Below, piece after piece: positions 1-10,282 of a stretch of 64,000 nucleotides of DNA. Made by a program: the position numbers and the translations under genes. The notes beneath the pieces are model-generated. The model was not told where the DNA came from. It did no database searches and worked only from the letters and a program-made list of their open reading frames with translations. The DNA comes from Phyllobacterium sp. T1293 (GTDB taxonomy: Bacteria; Pseudomonadota; Alphaproteobacteria; Rhizobiales; Rhizobiaceae): positions 997,001-1,061,000 of the forward strand of contig NZ_CP088273.1 of the NCBI RefSeq assembly GCF_020731415.2, written 5' to 3'. Positions within the stretch are counted from its first letter, which is position 1, and each line of letters opens with the position of its first letter.

Positions 1-2018
1 CGCTGGTTGGCCGCCTGATTCCTATCGTTGCTGACAATTACGCTGATCCGGAAGCGGGATCAGGTGCAGTCAAGATTACGCCTGCCCATGATTTCAATGA
101 TGCGGAGGTTGGCAAGCGCAACGATCTGCGCATTATCAACATCCTGAACATGGATGCATCGATCTTCCTGAAGGATAACAACGACTTCCTCGAAGGATTG
201 GAGAAATCGAGTCATCTTGATCAACTGATTCACGCACTGGATGGCAAGGACCGTTTTGCCGCGCGCAAGCTGATCGTCGCCATGATGGAAGAGGGCGGCT
301 ATCTCGAGAAGATTGACGATCATACGCACATGGTCCCGCATGGCGATCGTGGCGGCGTGCCGATTGAGCCTTATCTGACCGATCAGTGGTATGTGAATGC
401 CGGCGAACTCGCCAAACCCGCTATTGCCAGTGTCCGCGAAGGCCGCACGAACTTCGTGCCGAAGAATTGGGAAAAGACCTATTTCGACTGGATGGAGAAT
501 ATCCAGCCATGGACAATTTCGCGTCAGCTCTGGTGGGGCCACCAGATCCCGGCCTGGTACGGTCCAGATGGTCAGGTTTTTGTTGAGAAAACCGAAGAAG
601 AGGCCTTGAGCGCTGCTGTTCAGCACTACCTTGCGCATGAAGGGCCGATGAAGGCTTTCGTGCAGAACCTGCTTGAAGACTTCAAGCCGGGCGAGCTTCT
701 CACCCGTGACGAGGACGTGCTTGATACGTGGTTCTCGTCGGCTCTGTGGCCGTTCTCCACATTGGGCTGGCCCGACAAGACCCCCGAGCTTGCCATGTAC
801 TACAAGACCGATGTGGTCGTGACAGGCTTCGACATCATCTTCTTCTGGGTGGCCCGGATGATGATGATGGGCCTGCACTTCATGAATGAAGAGCCGTTCC
901 ACACGATTTATATGCATGCACTTGTTCGCGACAAGAACGGCGCCAAGATGTCTAAGTCGAAAGGCAACATCATTGATCCGCTGGAACTGATCGACGAATA
1001 TGGTGCGGATGCGCTGCGTTTCACGCTTGCGATCATGGCGGCACAGGGGCGCGATGTGAAGCTCGACCCGAGCCGCATTGCCGGATACCGCAATTTCGGG
1101 ACGAAACTCTGGAATTCCACGCGTTTTGCCGAAATGAACGGCGTCGCACGCAATCCCGCATTCCGCCCTGAGAATGCCAAGCTGACGGTCAATCGCTGGA
1201 TTTTGACAGAACTCACCAATGCGGTGCGCGATGTTACCGATGGCATTACGAGTTATCGCTTCAACGAAGCGGCTGGCGCTGCCTACCGTTTCGTCTGGAA
1301 TCAGTTCTGCGACTGGTACATTGAACTGCTGAAGCCGGTGTTCAATGGTGAAGATGCGGAAGCCAAGGCGGAAGCGCAGGCCTGCGCTGCCTATGTTCTT
1401 GATGAAATCTACAAGCTGCTGCATCCCTTCATGCCCTTCATGACGGAAGAGTTGTGGGCGCATACTGCAGGTGAGGGGCAGGTGCGTGAAACCTTGCTTT
1501 GCCATGCGGGTTGGCCGGAGCCGGATTTTCTGGATGCGGAAGCCGCTGCTGATATCAACTGGCTGATTGATCTTGTGACGGGTATCCGCTCGGTGCGGGC
1601 TGAAATGAATGTTCCGGCATCCGCAACCGCCCCGCTCGTCGTTGTTGGCACCAGCGATGCCACCAAGGAACGATTGGTGCGCCATGAAGCCTCGATCAAA
1701 TGGCGCGCGCGCGTCGAAACGATCAATCTGGCTGATGAAGCGCCAAAGGGTTCGGCTCAGTTTGTTATCGGCGAAGCGACTGCCTGCCTGCCACTGGGCA
1801 GCCTGATTGATGTGAAGGCTGAGGTTGCTCGTCTTGGCAAGGAAGCTGGTAAAATCAACGAGGAAATCGGTAAGATCGAGAAGAAGCTTGGCAATGAAAA
1901 GTTTGTCGCCAATGCCAAACCCGAGATTGTCGAAGCCGAACGCGAGCGCCTCGTCGAACTGCAAGCATCGATTGAGAAGATCGAAGTCGCCATTCGCCGC
2001 GTAAGTGAGGCAGGTTGA
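1..2018 (+). CDS. valS: Valine--tRNA ligase, 5'-truncated by window edge
   Basis: Charges tRNA-Val with valine in the cytoplasm. The reading frame is already open at base 3, so the gene starts upstream of the window; about 671 C-terminal residues are present. The visible part begins inside the CP1 editing domain (ITPAHDFND), continues through the class I catalytic core with an intact KMSKS signature at 945-959 (KMSKSKGNIIDP), then the anticodon-binding helical bundle. It ends in a lysine/glutamate-rich coiled coil (about 1810-1990), the tRNA-binding arm typical of ValRS. Editing domain plus coiled-coil tail separate it from IleRS and LeuRS. No frameshift is seen. The next 400 bases carry no convincing gene. 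Confidence 0.97.
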   Translation, partial: LVGRLIPIVADNYADPEAGSGAVKITPAHDFNDAEVGKRNDLRIINILNMDASIFLKDNNDFLEGLEKSSHLDQLIHALDGKDRFAARKLIVAMMEEGGYLEKIDDHTHMVPHGDRGGVPIEPYLTDQWYVNAGELAKPAIASVREGRTNFVPKNWEKTYFDWMENIQPWTISRQLWWGHQIPAWYGPDGQVFVEKTEEEALSAAVQHYLAHEGPMKAFVQNLLEDFKPGELLTRDEDVLDTWFSSALWPFSTLGWPDKTPELAMYYKTDVVVTGFDIIFFWVARMMMMGLHFMNEEPFHTIYMHALVRDKNGAKMSKSKGNIIDPLELIDEYGADALRFTLAIMAAQGRDVKLDPSRIAGYRNFGTKLWNSTRFAEMNGVARNPAFRPENAKLTVNRWILTELTNAVRDVTDGITSYRFNEAAGAAYRFVWNQFCDWYIELLKPVFNGEDAEAKAEAQACAAYVLDEIYKLLHPFMPFMTEELWAHTAGEGQVRETLLCHAGWPEPDFLDAEAAADINWLIDLVTGIRSVRAEMNVPASATAPLVVVGTSDATKERLVRHEASIKWRARVETINLADEAPKGSAQFVIGEATACLPLGSLIDVKAEVARLGKEAGKINEEIGKIEKKLGNEKFVANAKPEIVEAERERLVELQASIEKIEVAIRRVSEAG

Positions 2019-2415
2019 GTAAACTAGCCATTTCTGGCTAATTGATTCTCAATTTAATTGAATTAATCTGCGCTCCCCTTGAATAGGTGGGGAGCGCACC
2101 CTACTTTCGACAGTTATCCGCCCCAATTCGGTCATTTTTGAGCGCCGTTGCATTTGAGCAACATTGACGCTTTCTGGCTGAAAACGGCCCGTTTCTGGCT
2201 TCAATGCGGTGGTGTGCATTGCGAAATTCTGAAAAATCTGGGTGAAAATACGCGAAAGCTCCACGTTTTTGAATTTCGCGCCTCCAGCCTCCGAAAACCG
2301 CCCGTCGTAAACAAGTTGCAGGATTCGCGCGCTTTGTTACCTATTACGTATTGGTAACAATTTTGCTGAACTGTGATCGCGCGTTCAGAAGTTTTCAGGT
2401 CTCGGGGAGGACTTA
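2019..2415. other. Intergenic region valS to fadL-like gene
   Basis: No convincing reading frame on either strand. The right-hand end holds a palindrome (2334-2360, listed separately) and a good ribosome binding site, GGGGAGGA, just before the ATG at 2416. The rest shows nothing I can name. Confidence 0.6.
2334..2360. promoter_or_regulatory. Palindromic operator candidate upstream of fadL-like gene
   Basis: Perfect inverted repeat TTGTTACC-N11-GGTAACAA, starting 82 bases and ending 56 bases before the ATG at 2416. Dyads of this size and position are usual for dimeric repressors of the TetR or GntR type. No regulator gene is adjacent, so the binding protein is unknown. Operator function is inferred from symmetry and position only. 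Confidence 0.45.
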
Positions 2416-3657
2416 ATGACTAAGACTATTTCCACAATCATCGGCGGCGCGCTTCTTTTGACAAGTGTTGCTACTGCTGCTCAGGCCGGGGCCTTGAGCG
2501 CGGTGGTTACAACTGGGATCTCCTCTTCAGTGAAGAGCGTTTTGCGACTGAAGGTGGCGTGATCTACGTTATGCCTGATCGCAAGATCAAGAATGCGAAG
2601 GATACTGATCCACGCGATGGCAACAACAATAACAAAAGCAAGTCCGCAAACGAAACGCCTGACTATTCGGTTTATAAGTTTGGCGCGAAGGTTGGCATTA
2701 CACCCGATCTGGATTGCTTGGGCACCTATAGCCAGCCATGGGGCGTTCACACCAACCCAGGCAACAATTGGGCCGGCGTCAATCAGAACATCGAAACCAA
2801 GGTCAAGAGTGAAGACTGGGGTTTGACATGTTCCTACAAATTCAACGTCGGTGAAAAAGGCGACTTCCGCATTATCGGTGGTGTCTCCTATCAGGAAGTT
2901 TCCGGTTTCAAGGAACGTCAGGTTCATCCCGGCTTCCCAGGTCGTTTCGACGGCACAGGCCGTCTTGATCTGGAAGGCAATGGCGTTGGCTGGCGCATTG
3001 GTGCTGCTGGAAATCGCACTGCGCGCCAGCCTGATTTACAACTCAGAAGTTGATCTGGGTACAGTAACCGGGACGCTTGATCTGACGCAGTCGCCGCTGG
3101 CACCCGGCATCGGTGGCAAGATCACCAATGTTTACGGCACTGCAACCATGCCACAGTCGGTTGAATTCAAGCTGCAGAGCGGTTTCGCACCGGGCTGGCT
3201 GGCCTATGGCTCGGTTAAATGGGTTGACTGGAGTGTTCTCAACGTCATCGCTTTCTGCCCTACCGCTACGCAGGGAAAAATTGCCTGCGGACCAGCTTCG
3301 CCAGCACGGGCCACGTCGCTTGATCTGATGTTCCAGGACGGCTGGACAGTTACTGGTGGTGTCGGTCACAAGTTTAACGACCAGTGGAGTGGCCAGCTGC
3401 AGGTTAGCTGGGATCGTGGCACATCAACAGGCCTGACAACTCAGACCGATACCTATCTGCTTTCCGGTGGTGTTGCCTATTCGCCTAATAAGAATGTTGA
3501 AATTCGTTTGGGTGGCGCGATCGGCATGCTGACCTCCGGTTCCTACGGCCCGACGAGCTGCCCGAATGCCACAAAGAAATGCGGTACGGATGCTTCATAT
3601 GACTTTGGTGATGATCTCGTGACTGCAGTCTCGCTCTCGGGCAAGTTGAAGTTCTGA
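2416..3657 (+). pseudogene. OmpP1/FadL-type outer-membrane transporter, two frameshifts
   Basis: FadL-family proteins are outer-membrane beta-barrels that take up long-chain fatty acids and other hydrophobic compounds. The ATG at 2416 follows GGGGAGGACTTA and encodes a signal peptide ending near AQAG. The first frame stops early. The protein continues in another frame from LERGGYNWDLLF (from 2493) to GWRIGAA (ending 3008), then returns to the first frame from EIALRASLIYN (from 3010) to the C-terminal SLSGKLKF, ending in the aromatic residue normal for a barrel. The first break lies in a run of four G (2488-2491) where five would keep the frame; the second is at 3009. The two shifts cancel, and the repaired length, about 413 residues, suits the family. 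Either the gene is inactivated, or these are sequencing errors; the G run makes an error plausible for the first. Confidence 0.85.
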
Positions 3658-3679
3658 TCAACCAAAGATTGAACAGAAA

Positions 3680-3705
3680 AGCCCGGTATTCGTACCGGGC
3701 TTTTT
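3680..3705 (+). terminator. Rho-independent terminator after fadL-like gene
   Basis: Stem AGCCCGGTA / TACCGGGCT with a TTCG tetraloop followed by TTTTT, 23 bases after the stop at 3657. Confidence 0.9.
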
Positions 3706-4270
3706 AGTATTCAGGCCCTGGTTTGTTGTGCAGTGCGAAGCGCGTCGTCCTAAAAGTAAGAAATTCTCCATTACGTTTTGTGACGATTCAGCAACACTTC
3801 TGAGCGATGATTTGCAAGGCGGAGGCAAGGGGCAATTTTGCCCATTTTGCGCCACAAACCCGGAGCACCTCGATAGGGCGGCGACCGATAAGTGGTTGAA
3901 GATATATCGTGCAATGGTGCCGATATCCCGCACGGGGTAATGATGGACGCAAAACCGATCCTTCTGGCTTATACAGATAGCCGTTACGCGATGTCGGAAC
4001 TGACGCGCAGCCCCTACGATTCCATTCTTTCTTGCACACCAGATTCAAATGTAACCGGCCGTACTATTGCCGGAATGCGGTCAAACGATCGCTGGAATGA
4101 TGTGCAATATTTCTCGGTAACAACACTAGCAGCGCGAACAGCACTGGCTGGTACAAATTGGAAGGCGAGCCGCACGATTGCGGGCGTCGCCAAATATCAG
4201 GTCCTGACGAGATGTGCTGAGCGCGGCGATGCTGCGACGCACGCGTTCCGGACAAGGGAAGTGTACTGTC
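3706..4270. other. Intergenic region upstream of exoR
   Basis: Over 500 bases without a supportable gene. A 130-codon frame at 3892-4284 has no recognisable motif, no ribosome binding site and runs into the exoR start, so I do not call it. The region presumably holds the exoR promoter, but no clear -35/-10 pair stands out. Confidence 0.5.
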
Positions 4271-5065
4271 ATGTTCATCATTGATCGTTTCGCAGCCCCC
4301 ATGTTTGGGATTGGCCTTGCATTGAGTGTCATGACGCTGCCATGCCACGCCTTTGATGCAGGTAAAGAGATGAACGAGGATTCAAGCCCGTTCGATCTCT
4401 TCAAGTTCGGATTTTCTGCTTACAAGAACGGCCACAAGGACGAGGCTGTTAAAGCGCTACGGTTTGCCGCGGAAAAGGGTCATCAGGGCGCAAACTGGAA
4501 GCTTGCCCGCATGTATGCGGAAGGTGATGGCGTCAAGGAAGACGACTATGAAGCCTATAAGATGTTCGAGCAGGTCATTCATGAAGGCGCTGATCAGGGT
4601 ACAGAGAACGAGAGCTACGTTGCGGATGCGCTCGTCGCACTTGCCGGTTATGTAAAGCGCGGCATTCCGAACTCTCCAATTCGCTCCAATCCCGGCGCAG
4701 CGCGCGATCTCTATCTGCAGGCCGCATCGAATTTTGGCGACCCCGCTGCCCAGTTCGAACTTGGCAAAATGCTGATGAAGGGCGAGGGTGGTCAACCCAA
4801 CCCCAATCAGGCAGCGCGCTGGTTCCGTCTTTCCGCCCAAAAGGGCCATGCGGGCGCGCAGGCCATGCTCGGAAACCTCCTGTTTCAGGCTGGCAAGACC
4901 GTGCGCGGGCTGGCCATGATGACCGCTGCTTTCGAGCGGGCTTCCAAACAGGATCGTGTCTGGATCGGCGATATTCAGGAACAGGCGTTTTCTATCGCTG
5001 ATGAAGCGGACCGGCGCACAGCCATCGTTCTGGCCGAAGATATCATCAAAACCGGCGACTTCTGA
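4271..5065 (+). CDS. exoR: ExoR, periplasmic repressor of exopolysaccharide signalling
   Basis: In Sinorhizobium and Agrobacterium ExoR is a periplasmic Sel1-repeat protein that restrains the ExoS (ChvG) sensor kinase and so the ChvI response regulator, controlling exopolysaccharide, motility and the acid response. The protein here is 264 residues. It has a signal peptide (hydrophobic MFGIGLALSVMTLP, cleavage near CHA), the family opening PFDLFKFGF followed by Sel1 units such as AARWFRLSAQKGHAGAQAM, and the hallmark tail RGLAMMTAAFERA...QEQAFSIADEADRRTA. I chose ATG 4271 because it gives the signal peptide directly and has AAGGGA about 10 bases upstream; an in-frame ATG at 4214 would add an uncharacteristic leader. 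The signalling partners ExoS and ChvI are not in this window. Confidence 0.9.
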   Translation: MFIIDRFAAPMFGIGLALSVMTLPCHAFDAGKEMNEDSSPFDLFKFGFSAYKNGHKDEAVKALRFAAEKGHQGANWKLARMYAEGDGVKEDDYEAYKMFEQVIHEGADQGTENESYVADALVALAGYVKRGIPNSPIRSNPGAARDLYLQAASNFGDPAAQFELGKMLMKGEGGQPNPNQAARWFRLSAQKGHAGAQAMLGNLLFQAGKTVRGLAMMTAAFERASKQDRVWIGDIQEQAFSIADEADRRTAIVLAEDIIKTGDF

Positions 5066-5102
5066 TCGGGCTTTACCTGAGTTATTCAGGCCCGTTATCC
5101 CG

Positions 5103-5642
5103 TCAGGGTGCCATTTTCTTCTGAATCAAATCAAAGACGCGGCGCGCATCTTCAATTGCGAGAAACTGCGGCGTGTGATCGAATGCCGGTGACATGCTGG
5201 TCGTATTCCGGGAATCCCCGTATGCAGGTCGACCAAACAATATGGTGCCACGCCCGTCGGCTCTTTCATTGATATCAACTTCAGACAGTTGCGCGATATT
5301 AAGTGCGGTGAAACTGTTGGTCGGCCGCGAACGGATGATCAGTATTCGCCGATCCGTCACCGCATAATACATGCTGCTTCGCGCCCAGGCATCGACCAGA
5401 AACCGGCCAAAGACAAAATAGAGCCCGATGCAAACAAATAGCAGACCGAAGAGAGGGAAAGGTCCGCCTCCGGTTGTGTTTGTTGCTCCGATTGTCCAAA
5501 AAATTGCAAAACCGCACCATAAAAGGCTGAACGGAATGACAAACATATCGCGTGAGATAAAAAGGATACCCTGACTGGGCCGACCCTGCCACAGAATGCG
5601 TTCGCCACTCAGAAGACGGCCTGCAAAAGCCTGATCGATCAT
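5103..5642 (-). CDS. PH-domain membrane protein
   Basis: 179 residues. The N-terminal LLSGERILWQGRPSQG is the opening of bacterial PH-domain (YdbS-like) membrane proteins. Two transmembrane segments follow (about residues 33-53 and 63-80), then the beta-rich PH half beginning YYAVTDRRILIIR. The protein should sit in the inner membrane with its PH domain in the cytoplasm; no biochemical role is established. It converges with exoR (38-base gap, containing an imperfect dyad CCTGA...TCAGG) and lies 40 bases downstream of xthA on the same strand, so cotranscription is possible. Confidence 0.8.
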   Translation of the reverse strand: MIDQAFAGRLLSGERILWQGRPSQGILFISRDMFVIPFSLLWCGFAIFWTIGATNTTGGGPFPLFGLLFVCIGLYFVFGRFLVDAWARSSMYYAVTDRRILIIRSRPTNSFTALNIAQLSEVDINERADGRGTILFGRPAYGDSRNTTSMSPAFDHTPQFLAIEDARRVFDLIQKKMAP

Positions 5643-5682
5643 TCTCCACCCCTGCCGAATGTTCCCAAGCTTAGAAATTCAA

Positions 5683-6462
5683 TTAAATCAGGGAAATTGC
5701 AACAGGAACGTGATCGGAAGGCTTTTCCCAGGCGCGAACATGTTTTTCAATGCTTGCGGATTCAAGCCGGTTGGCTGCCTCAGGCGATAGCATCAGATGA
5801 TCGATATGGATGCCGTTATTCTTTTGCCAAGCGCCAGCCTGATAATCCCAGAACGTATAGATACCGGCCTCATCGGTGACTGAACGGATTGCATCCGTGA
5901 AACCCAGATTTTCCAGACGGCGGAATGCCTGCCGCGTTTCCGGTTGAAACAGGGCATCATTGACCCACGCTTCGGGATGTTTGGCGTCCTTTGGTTCGGC
6001 GATGACATTGTAGTCACCCGCGAGAACCAGTGGCTCTTCCAGCGCAAGCCGGCTTTCAGCCCAACGCTCGAGGCGCTCCATCCAGCGCAATTTGTAGGGA
6101 AACTTTTCCGTATCAATGGGATTGCCATTGGGCAAATAGAGCGAAACGACGCGGATGGCGCCGGTTTCTGTTGAAAATACCGCTTCGATGAAGCGCGATT
6201 GCTCATCGGTATCATCGCCGGGCAGACCGCGCGTTACCTCGTCAGGTGTCTTTTTTGACAGGATGGCAACGCCATTGAAGCCCTTCTGTCCGTGTGTTTC
6301 GATGTGATAGCCCAGCGCCTCGATCTCGGCACGCGGAAAGAGTTCGTCGACGGATTTGATTTCCTGCAGGCAGACGATGTCAGGATTGGACTCCTGCAAC
6401 CAGGCAATCAGGACTTCGATCCGCGCTTTCACGCCATTGATGTTCCAGGTGACAATTTTCAT
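5683..6462 (-). CDS. xthA: Exodeoxyribonuclease III
   Basis: AP endonuclease and 3'-5' exonuclease of base-excision repair. Its 259 residues match the family length of about 260. Visible motifs: MKIVTWNINGVKAR at the N terminus, the metal ligand in CLQEIKS, GFNGVAILSK, the catalytic AGDYNVI, FTDAIR, and the C-terminal SDHVPV with the catalytic Asp-His pair. The start is ATG 6462, where family homology begins; an upstream extension of the open frame to 6642 is low-complexity and crosses the erpA terminator. Sits downstream of the Fe-S carrier gene on the same strand but behind a terminator. Confidence 0.95.
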   Translation of the reverse strand: MKIVTWNINGVKARIEVLIAWLQESNPDIVCLQEIKSVDELFPRAEIEALGYHIETHGQKGFNGVAILSKKTPDEVTRGLPGDDTDEQSRFIEAVFSTETGAIRVVSLYLPNGNPIDTEKFPYKLRWMERLERWAESRLALEEPLVLAGDYNVIAEPKDAKHPEAWVNDALFQPETRQAFRRLENLGFTDAIRSVTDEAGIYTFWDYQAGAWQKNNGIHIDHLMLSPEAANRLESASIEKHVRAWEKPSDHVPVAISLI

Positions 6463-6611
6463 GGGAAACAACGACTTTGCTGGGTTTTTGATTGCACGGA
6501 GATCGATATTGATCCTGCGCAGAAGATACGCGCCCGCCAGCCAGCGGGTCAAGCGGCGAGGTGGCAAGTGTGAGCCGTGCTGCACATGTTCCTGACATAC
6601 AGTGCAAAAAC

Positions 6612-6638
6612 AAAAAGCCGCCCGTAAGGCGGCCTTTA
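6612..6638 (-). terminator. Terminator between erpA and xthA
   Basis: On the minus strand GCCGCC-TTACG-GGCGGC followed by TTTTTG, starting about 20 bases after the Fe-S carrier stop codon at 6660. Confidence 0.8.
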
Positions 6639-6659
6639 TCAAACGGTAGAAATGGTTGC

Positions 6660-6995
6660 TTATACGGAGAAGCTGGTTCCGCAGCCGCAGGATGACGTCG
6701 CATTGGGATTGCGGATCTGGAAAGACTGTCCCATCAGATCATCGACGAAATCGATCTCGGAGCCGCCAATATAGGGCAGAGAGATCGAATCGATCAAAAC
6801 CTTGGCGCCCAGCTTTTCGATGACGATATCATCGGCGTCCTGTGCATCGACGAGATCATATTTATAGGAAAAGCCCGAGCACCCGCCACCTTCGACAGAA
6901 ATGCGCAGGGCTGTCTTGTCGGGATCGGATTTCAGAATCGCCGAAATGCGCTTTGCAGCGGCATCGGATACGGAAACATTCATTGCATCACTCAT
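6660..6995 (-). CDS. erpA: A-type Fe-S cluster carrier (ErpA/IscA family)
   Basis: Receives and delivers iron-sulfur clusters. At 111 residues it has the three invariant cysteines of A-type carriers: the first in EGGGCSGFSY and the pair in the C-terminal SSCGCGTSF. ATG 6995 (MSDAMNVSVSD) was chosen because GGAG lies about 9 bases upstream; an upstream TTG would overlap that site. ErpA versus IscA cannot be settled from sequence alone; insertion-protein naming is common for this locus in rhizobia. Divergent from dgt across a 158-base gap that must hold both promoters. Confidence 0.88.
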   Translation of the reverse strand: MSDAMNVSVSDAAAKRISAILKSDPDKTALRISVEGGGCSGFSYKYDLVDAQDADDIVIEKLGAKVLIDSISLPYIGGSEIDFVDDLMGQSFQIRNPNATSSCGCGTSFSV

Positions 6996-7153
6996 TTCAT
7001 CACGCTCCAAATGCGAACAAGTTCGCCGCGCTCCGGCTTAAGTTGACATTGTCATGTCACACCTTGCCATTCATCATACACCATAGCTAAGAATTGGCGA
7101 CCGCGAAGTCAACGACCGCAGTGGTTGCAAAATGAAAGGCATTCAATTCAATC

Positions 7154-8362
7154 ATGTCGATGCAGGGAATTGGCTTCGGATACAGGGAGAGGGCATCCTA
7201 TGCCTGTGATCCACAGCACAGTCGCGGCAGGCTCTTTCCGGAAAACGAAAGTCCGACGCGCACGGTCTTTCAACGTGACCGGGACCGGATCATCCATTCC
7301 ACGGCTTTCCGGCGGCTAAAACACAAGACACAGGTTTTTATTGCCCATGAGGGGGATCATTACCGCACCCGTCTGACCCACACGATTGAGGTCGCCCAAA
7401 TTGCCCGGGCTTTGGCGCGGTCGATGTGGCTTGATGAAGATCTGGCAGAGGCCATCGCTCTGGTGCATGATTTTGGTCATACACCGTTCGGGCATACGGG
7501 CGAAGATGCGCTGAATGAGCGGATGATGGATTTCGGCGGCTTTGACCACAATGCCCAGTCATTGCGTATCGTCACCAATCTGGAAAAACGCTATGCGGAA
7601 TTTGATGGGCTCAATCTGACCTGGGAGACGCTCGAGGGGCTGGTGAAGCACAATGGCCCGCTCACTGGTACGGATGGCAAAGGGCTCAAACATCCCGTTC
7701 CTGCGGCTATTGTCGAATATAACAGCCAATATGACCTTGAACTTGGCCGCTATGCTTCCCTTGAAGCGCAGTGTGCGGCCATTGCCGATGATATTGCCTA
7801 TAATGCACATGACATTGATGACGGTCTGCGCTCGGGGCTGTTGTCACTGGATGCCCTTGAGGATGTGCCTTTGACCGGTGACATTTTGCGCGGGGTACGG
7901 GAGAAATATCCTGTTTTGGATGAGGTTCGCACTGCGCACGAGATTGTCCGGCGGCAGATCACTATCATGGTGGAGGATGTTATCAGGACCGCTCAATCCA
8001 ACATTGATGCGCTGCAGCCGCAAACTGTTGATGATATCCACAATGCAGGGCGTATGCTGATCGGCTTTTCTGACGCCATGCGTGAGAAGGAAAAGCTGCT
8101 CAAGGCATTCCTGTACAAGAACCTTTACTTTCACGAGAGCGTCGTTCGTATTCGAAAATCCGCTGACAAAATTGTGAGAGATTTGTTTGATGCCTATATG
8201 GCCGATGAGCAGACCATGCCGGAAGGCTGGCGCGACGGGCAGAAACAGGACGGTTTGGCGGCCCACGCACGGCTTGTTGCCGATTTTCTGGCTGGCATGA
8301 CCGACACCTATGCTGTGCGCGAGCATCGCCGCTTGTTTGACCACACGCCCGAATTGGCTTAA
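7154..8362 (+). CDS. dgt: Deoxyguanosinetriphosphate triphosphohydrolase-like protein
   Basis: An HD-superfamily enzyme that cleaves dNTPs to deoxynucleoside and triphosphate, controlling dNTP pools. 402 residues. The conserved opening [12 protein letters not shown] and SRGRLFPE lead to [10 protein letters not shown] and the HD metal site: H in [15 protein letters not shown] in [13 protein letters not shown], and the distal D in [14 protein letters not shown]. The length and [15 protein letters not shown] are typical of the alphaproteobacterial dGTPase-like group (type 2). Start ATG 7154 agrees with family N termini. Followed at 63 bases by argS, same strand, probably one transcript. Confidence 0.92.
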   Translation: MSMQGIGFGYRERASYACDPQHSRGRLFPENESPTRTVFQRDRDRIIHSTAFRRLKHKTQVFIAHEGDHYRTRLTHTIEVAQIARALARSMWLDEDLAEAIALVHDFGHTPFGHTGEDALNERMMDFGGFDHNAQSLRIVTNLEKRYAEFDGLNLTWETLEGLVKHNGPLTGTDGKGLKHPVPAAIVEYNSQYDLELGRYASLEAQCAAIADDIAYNAHDIDDGLRSGLLSLDALEDVPLTGDILRGVREKYPVLDEVRTAHEIVRRQITIMVEDVIRTAQSNIDALQPQTVDDIHNAGRMLIGFSDAMREKEKLLKAFLYKNLYFHESVVRIRKSADKIVRDLFDAYMADEQTMPEGWRDGQKQDGLAAHARLVADFLAGMTDTYAVREHRRLFDHTPELA

Positions 8363-8425
8363 GCGGAGGGCCAATCGCGGTCAAAAGGCCGTATCAATTT
8401 GAAAAACCCGATCGAGTATAACGTC

Positions 8426-10183
8426 ATGAACATCTTCGCCGATTTCGACGCGCGGATTAAGAAAGCCCTGCAAGCGCTTGAATTGAAAACCATTGATGGC
8501 GCCGATGCGGACCTGTCCCGCGTAGGCGTGGAGCCGCCACGCGATCCCAGCCACGGTGATATCGCGACAAACGCTGCCATGGTTCTGTCCAAGGCCGTTG
8601 GTCAAAATCCGCGCGAATTGGCAGTCAAGATCGGCGATGCGTTGAAAAATGACCCTGATGTCGGCTCTGTTGATGTCGCTGGGCCAGGTTTTATCAATCT
8701 GCGCCTGAAAGATACCTATTGGCACAGGCAACTTGCCGGAATGCTGAGCACAGGTCTCGATTATGGCCGCTCGAAGCTTGGCTATGGCCACCGGGTTAAT
8801 GTCGAGTTCGTTTCGGCCAATCCGACAGGACCGATGCATGTCGGCCATTGCCGCGGTGCGGTTGTGGGTGATGCGCTGGCCAACCTTCTGTCCTTTGCCG
8901 GTTATGATGTCGCCAAGGAATATTACATCAACGATGCGGGCGCGCAGATTGATGTGCTCGCCAATTCGGTGATGCTGCGCTACCGGGAAGCGCTCGGTGA
9001 ACATATCGGCGATATTCCGTCAGGGCTTTATCCGGGCGATTATCTTGTGCCGGTGGGGCAGGCGCTTGCTGCCGATTACGGAACAAAACTTCTGGCAATG
9101 CCGGAAGAGGAAGCAACTGCGATCATCAAGGACCGGACCATCGATGCAATGATGGCCATGATCCGGGACGATCTTGCGTCGCTCAATGTGCATCATGATG
9201 TGTTTTTCTCCGAACGGACGTTGCATGCCGATAATGCCAAGCAGATCCGGTCGGCGATCAATGATCTGACGTTGAAGGGCCATGTCTATAAGGGCAAGCT
9301 GCCGCCGCCCAAGGGCCAATTGCCTGAAGATTGGGAAGATCGGGAACAGACCCTGTTCCGCTCGACCGATGTGGGCGACGATATTGACCGGCCATTGGTG
9401 AAGTCCGACGGGCAGTTCACCTATTTTGCGGCTGACGTTGCCTACTTCAAGGACAAGTATGACCGGCATTTCGATGAAATGATCTATGTGCTCGGCGCGG
9501 ATCATGGCGGCTACGTCAAGCGGCTGGAATCGCTGGCGCGCGCGGTTTCCGGCGGTACGGCAAAGCTGACGGTGCTGATTTGCCAGTTGGTGAAGCTCTA
9601 CCGCAATGGTGAGCCTGTGCGGATGTCGAAGCGGTCAGGCGAGTTCGTGACCCTGCGCGATGTGGTGGAAGAGGTGGGGCGGGACCCTGTCCGGTTCATG
9701 ATGTTGTACCGGAAGAACGACGCGCCACTGGATTTCGACTTCGCGAAGGTTACGGAGCACTCGAAGGATAACCCGGTATTCTACGTTCAATATGCTTCTG
9801 CGCGGTGCCATTCAGTGTTCCGGCAGGCGATTGAACAGCTCGGCATGGGCGAAGAATCACTTGCCGCAAGTGCGCAGCATTTCGGTCTATTGACGGATGA
9901 AAGCGAAATTGCGCTCATTCGCAAGCTCGCCGAATACCCGCGCTTGATCGAAACAGCCGCCATCCATCAGGAGCCGCACAGACTGGCTTTTTACCTTTAT
10001 GACCTCGCAAGTTCGCTGCATGCGCAGTGGAATAAAGGAACCGAAAACGCGGACTTACGTTTTATTAAGGTTAACGATCCAAACTTGTCCCAAGCCAGGC
10101 TAGGGCTGGTTCAGGTTGTTTCTAAGGTTTTGACGTCCGGATTGTCTATCATTGGTGCGGACGCCCCAACCGAAATGCGCTGA
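8426..10183 (+). CDS. argS: Arginine--tRNA ligase
   Basis: Charges tRNA-Arg; class I synthetase. 585 residues. N-terminal Add-1 tRNA D-loop-binding domain (about 1-110, with [14 protein letters not shown]), HIGH-like signature in [18 protein letters not shown], catalytic core with [15 protein letters not shown], a KMSKS-like [14 protein letters not shown], and the DALR anticodon-binding domain at the C terminus ([13 protein letters not shown] onward). I use ATG 8426 (MNIFADFD), where homology starts, not an in-frame TTG at 8399. The usual ArgS C-terminal methionine/arginine is present (EMR). Confidence 0.96.
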   Translation: MNIFADFDARIKKALQALELKTIDGADADLSRVGVEPPRDPSHGDIATNAAMVLSKAVGQNPRELAVKIGDALKNDPDVGSVDVAGPGFINLRLKDTYWHRQLAGMLSTGLDYGRSKLGYGHRVNVEFVSANPTGPMHVGHCRGAVVGDALANLLSFAGYDVAKEYYINDAGAQIDVLANSVMLRYREALGEHIGDIPSGLYPGDYLVPVGQALAADYGTKLLAMPEEEATAIIKDRTIDAMMAMIRDDLASLNVHHDVFFSERTLHADNAKQIRSAINDLTLKGHVYKGKLPPPKGQLPEDWEDREQTLFRSTDVGDDIDRPLVKSDGQFTYFAADVAYFKDKYDRHFDEMIYVLGADHGGYVKRLESLARAVSGGTAKLTVLICQLVKLYRNGEPVRMSKRSGEFVTLRDVVEEVGRDPVRFMMLYRKNDAPLDFDFAKVTEHSKDNPVFYVQYASARCHSVFRQAIEQLGMGEESLAASAQHFGLLTDESEIALIRKLAEYPRLIETAAIHQEPHRLAFYLYDLASSLHAQWNKGTENADLRFIKVNDPNLSQARLGLVQVVSKVLTSGLSIIGADAPTEMR

Positions 10184-10282
10184 AAGGCGTAGAAATCCTG
10201 TCAACTTTTGCCCACATTGCGCTGGTATGGCCAATGCGTGACGTCTTTTGACGTCCATAGTTGAGAGTACAGGATTAACGCC

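Noticed and set aside
60..1964. 634-codon minus-strand open frame opposite valS
   Set aside because: Antisense shadow of the high-GC valS codon pattern; sequence rich in His/Arg/Gln with no family motif, no ribosome binding site.
3892..4284. 130-codon frame before exoR
   Set aside because: No motif, no ribosome binding site, overlaps the exoR start.
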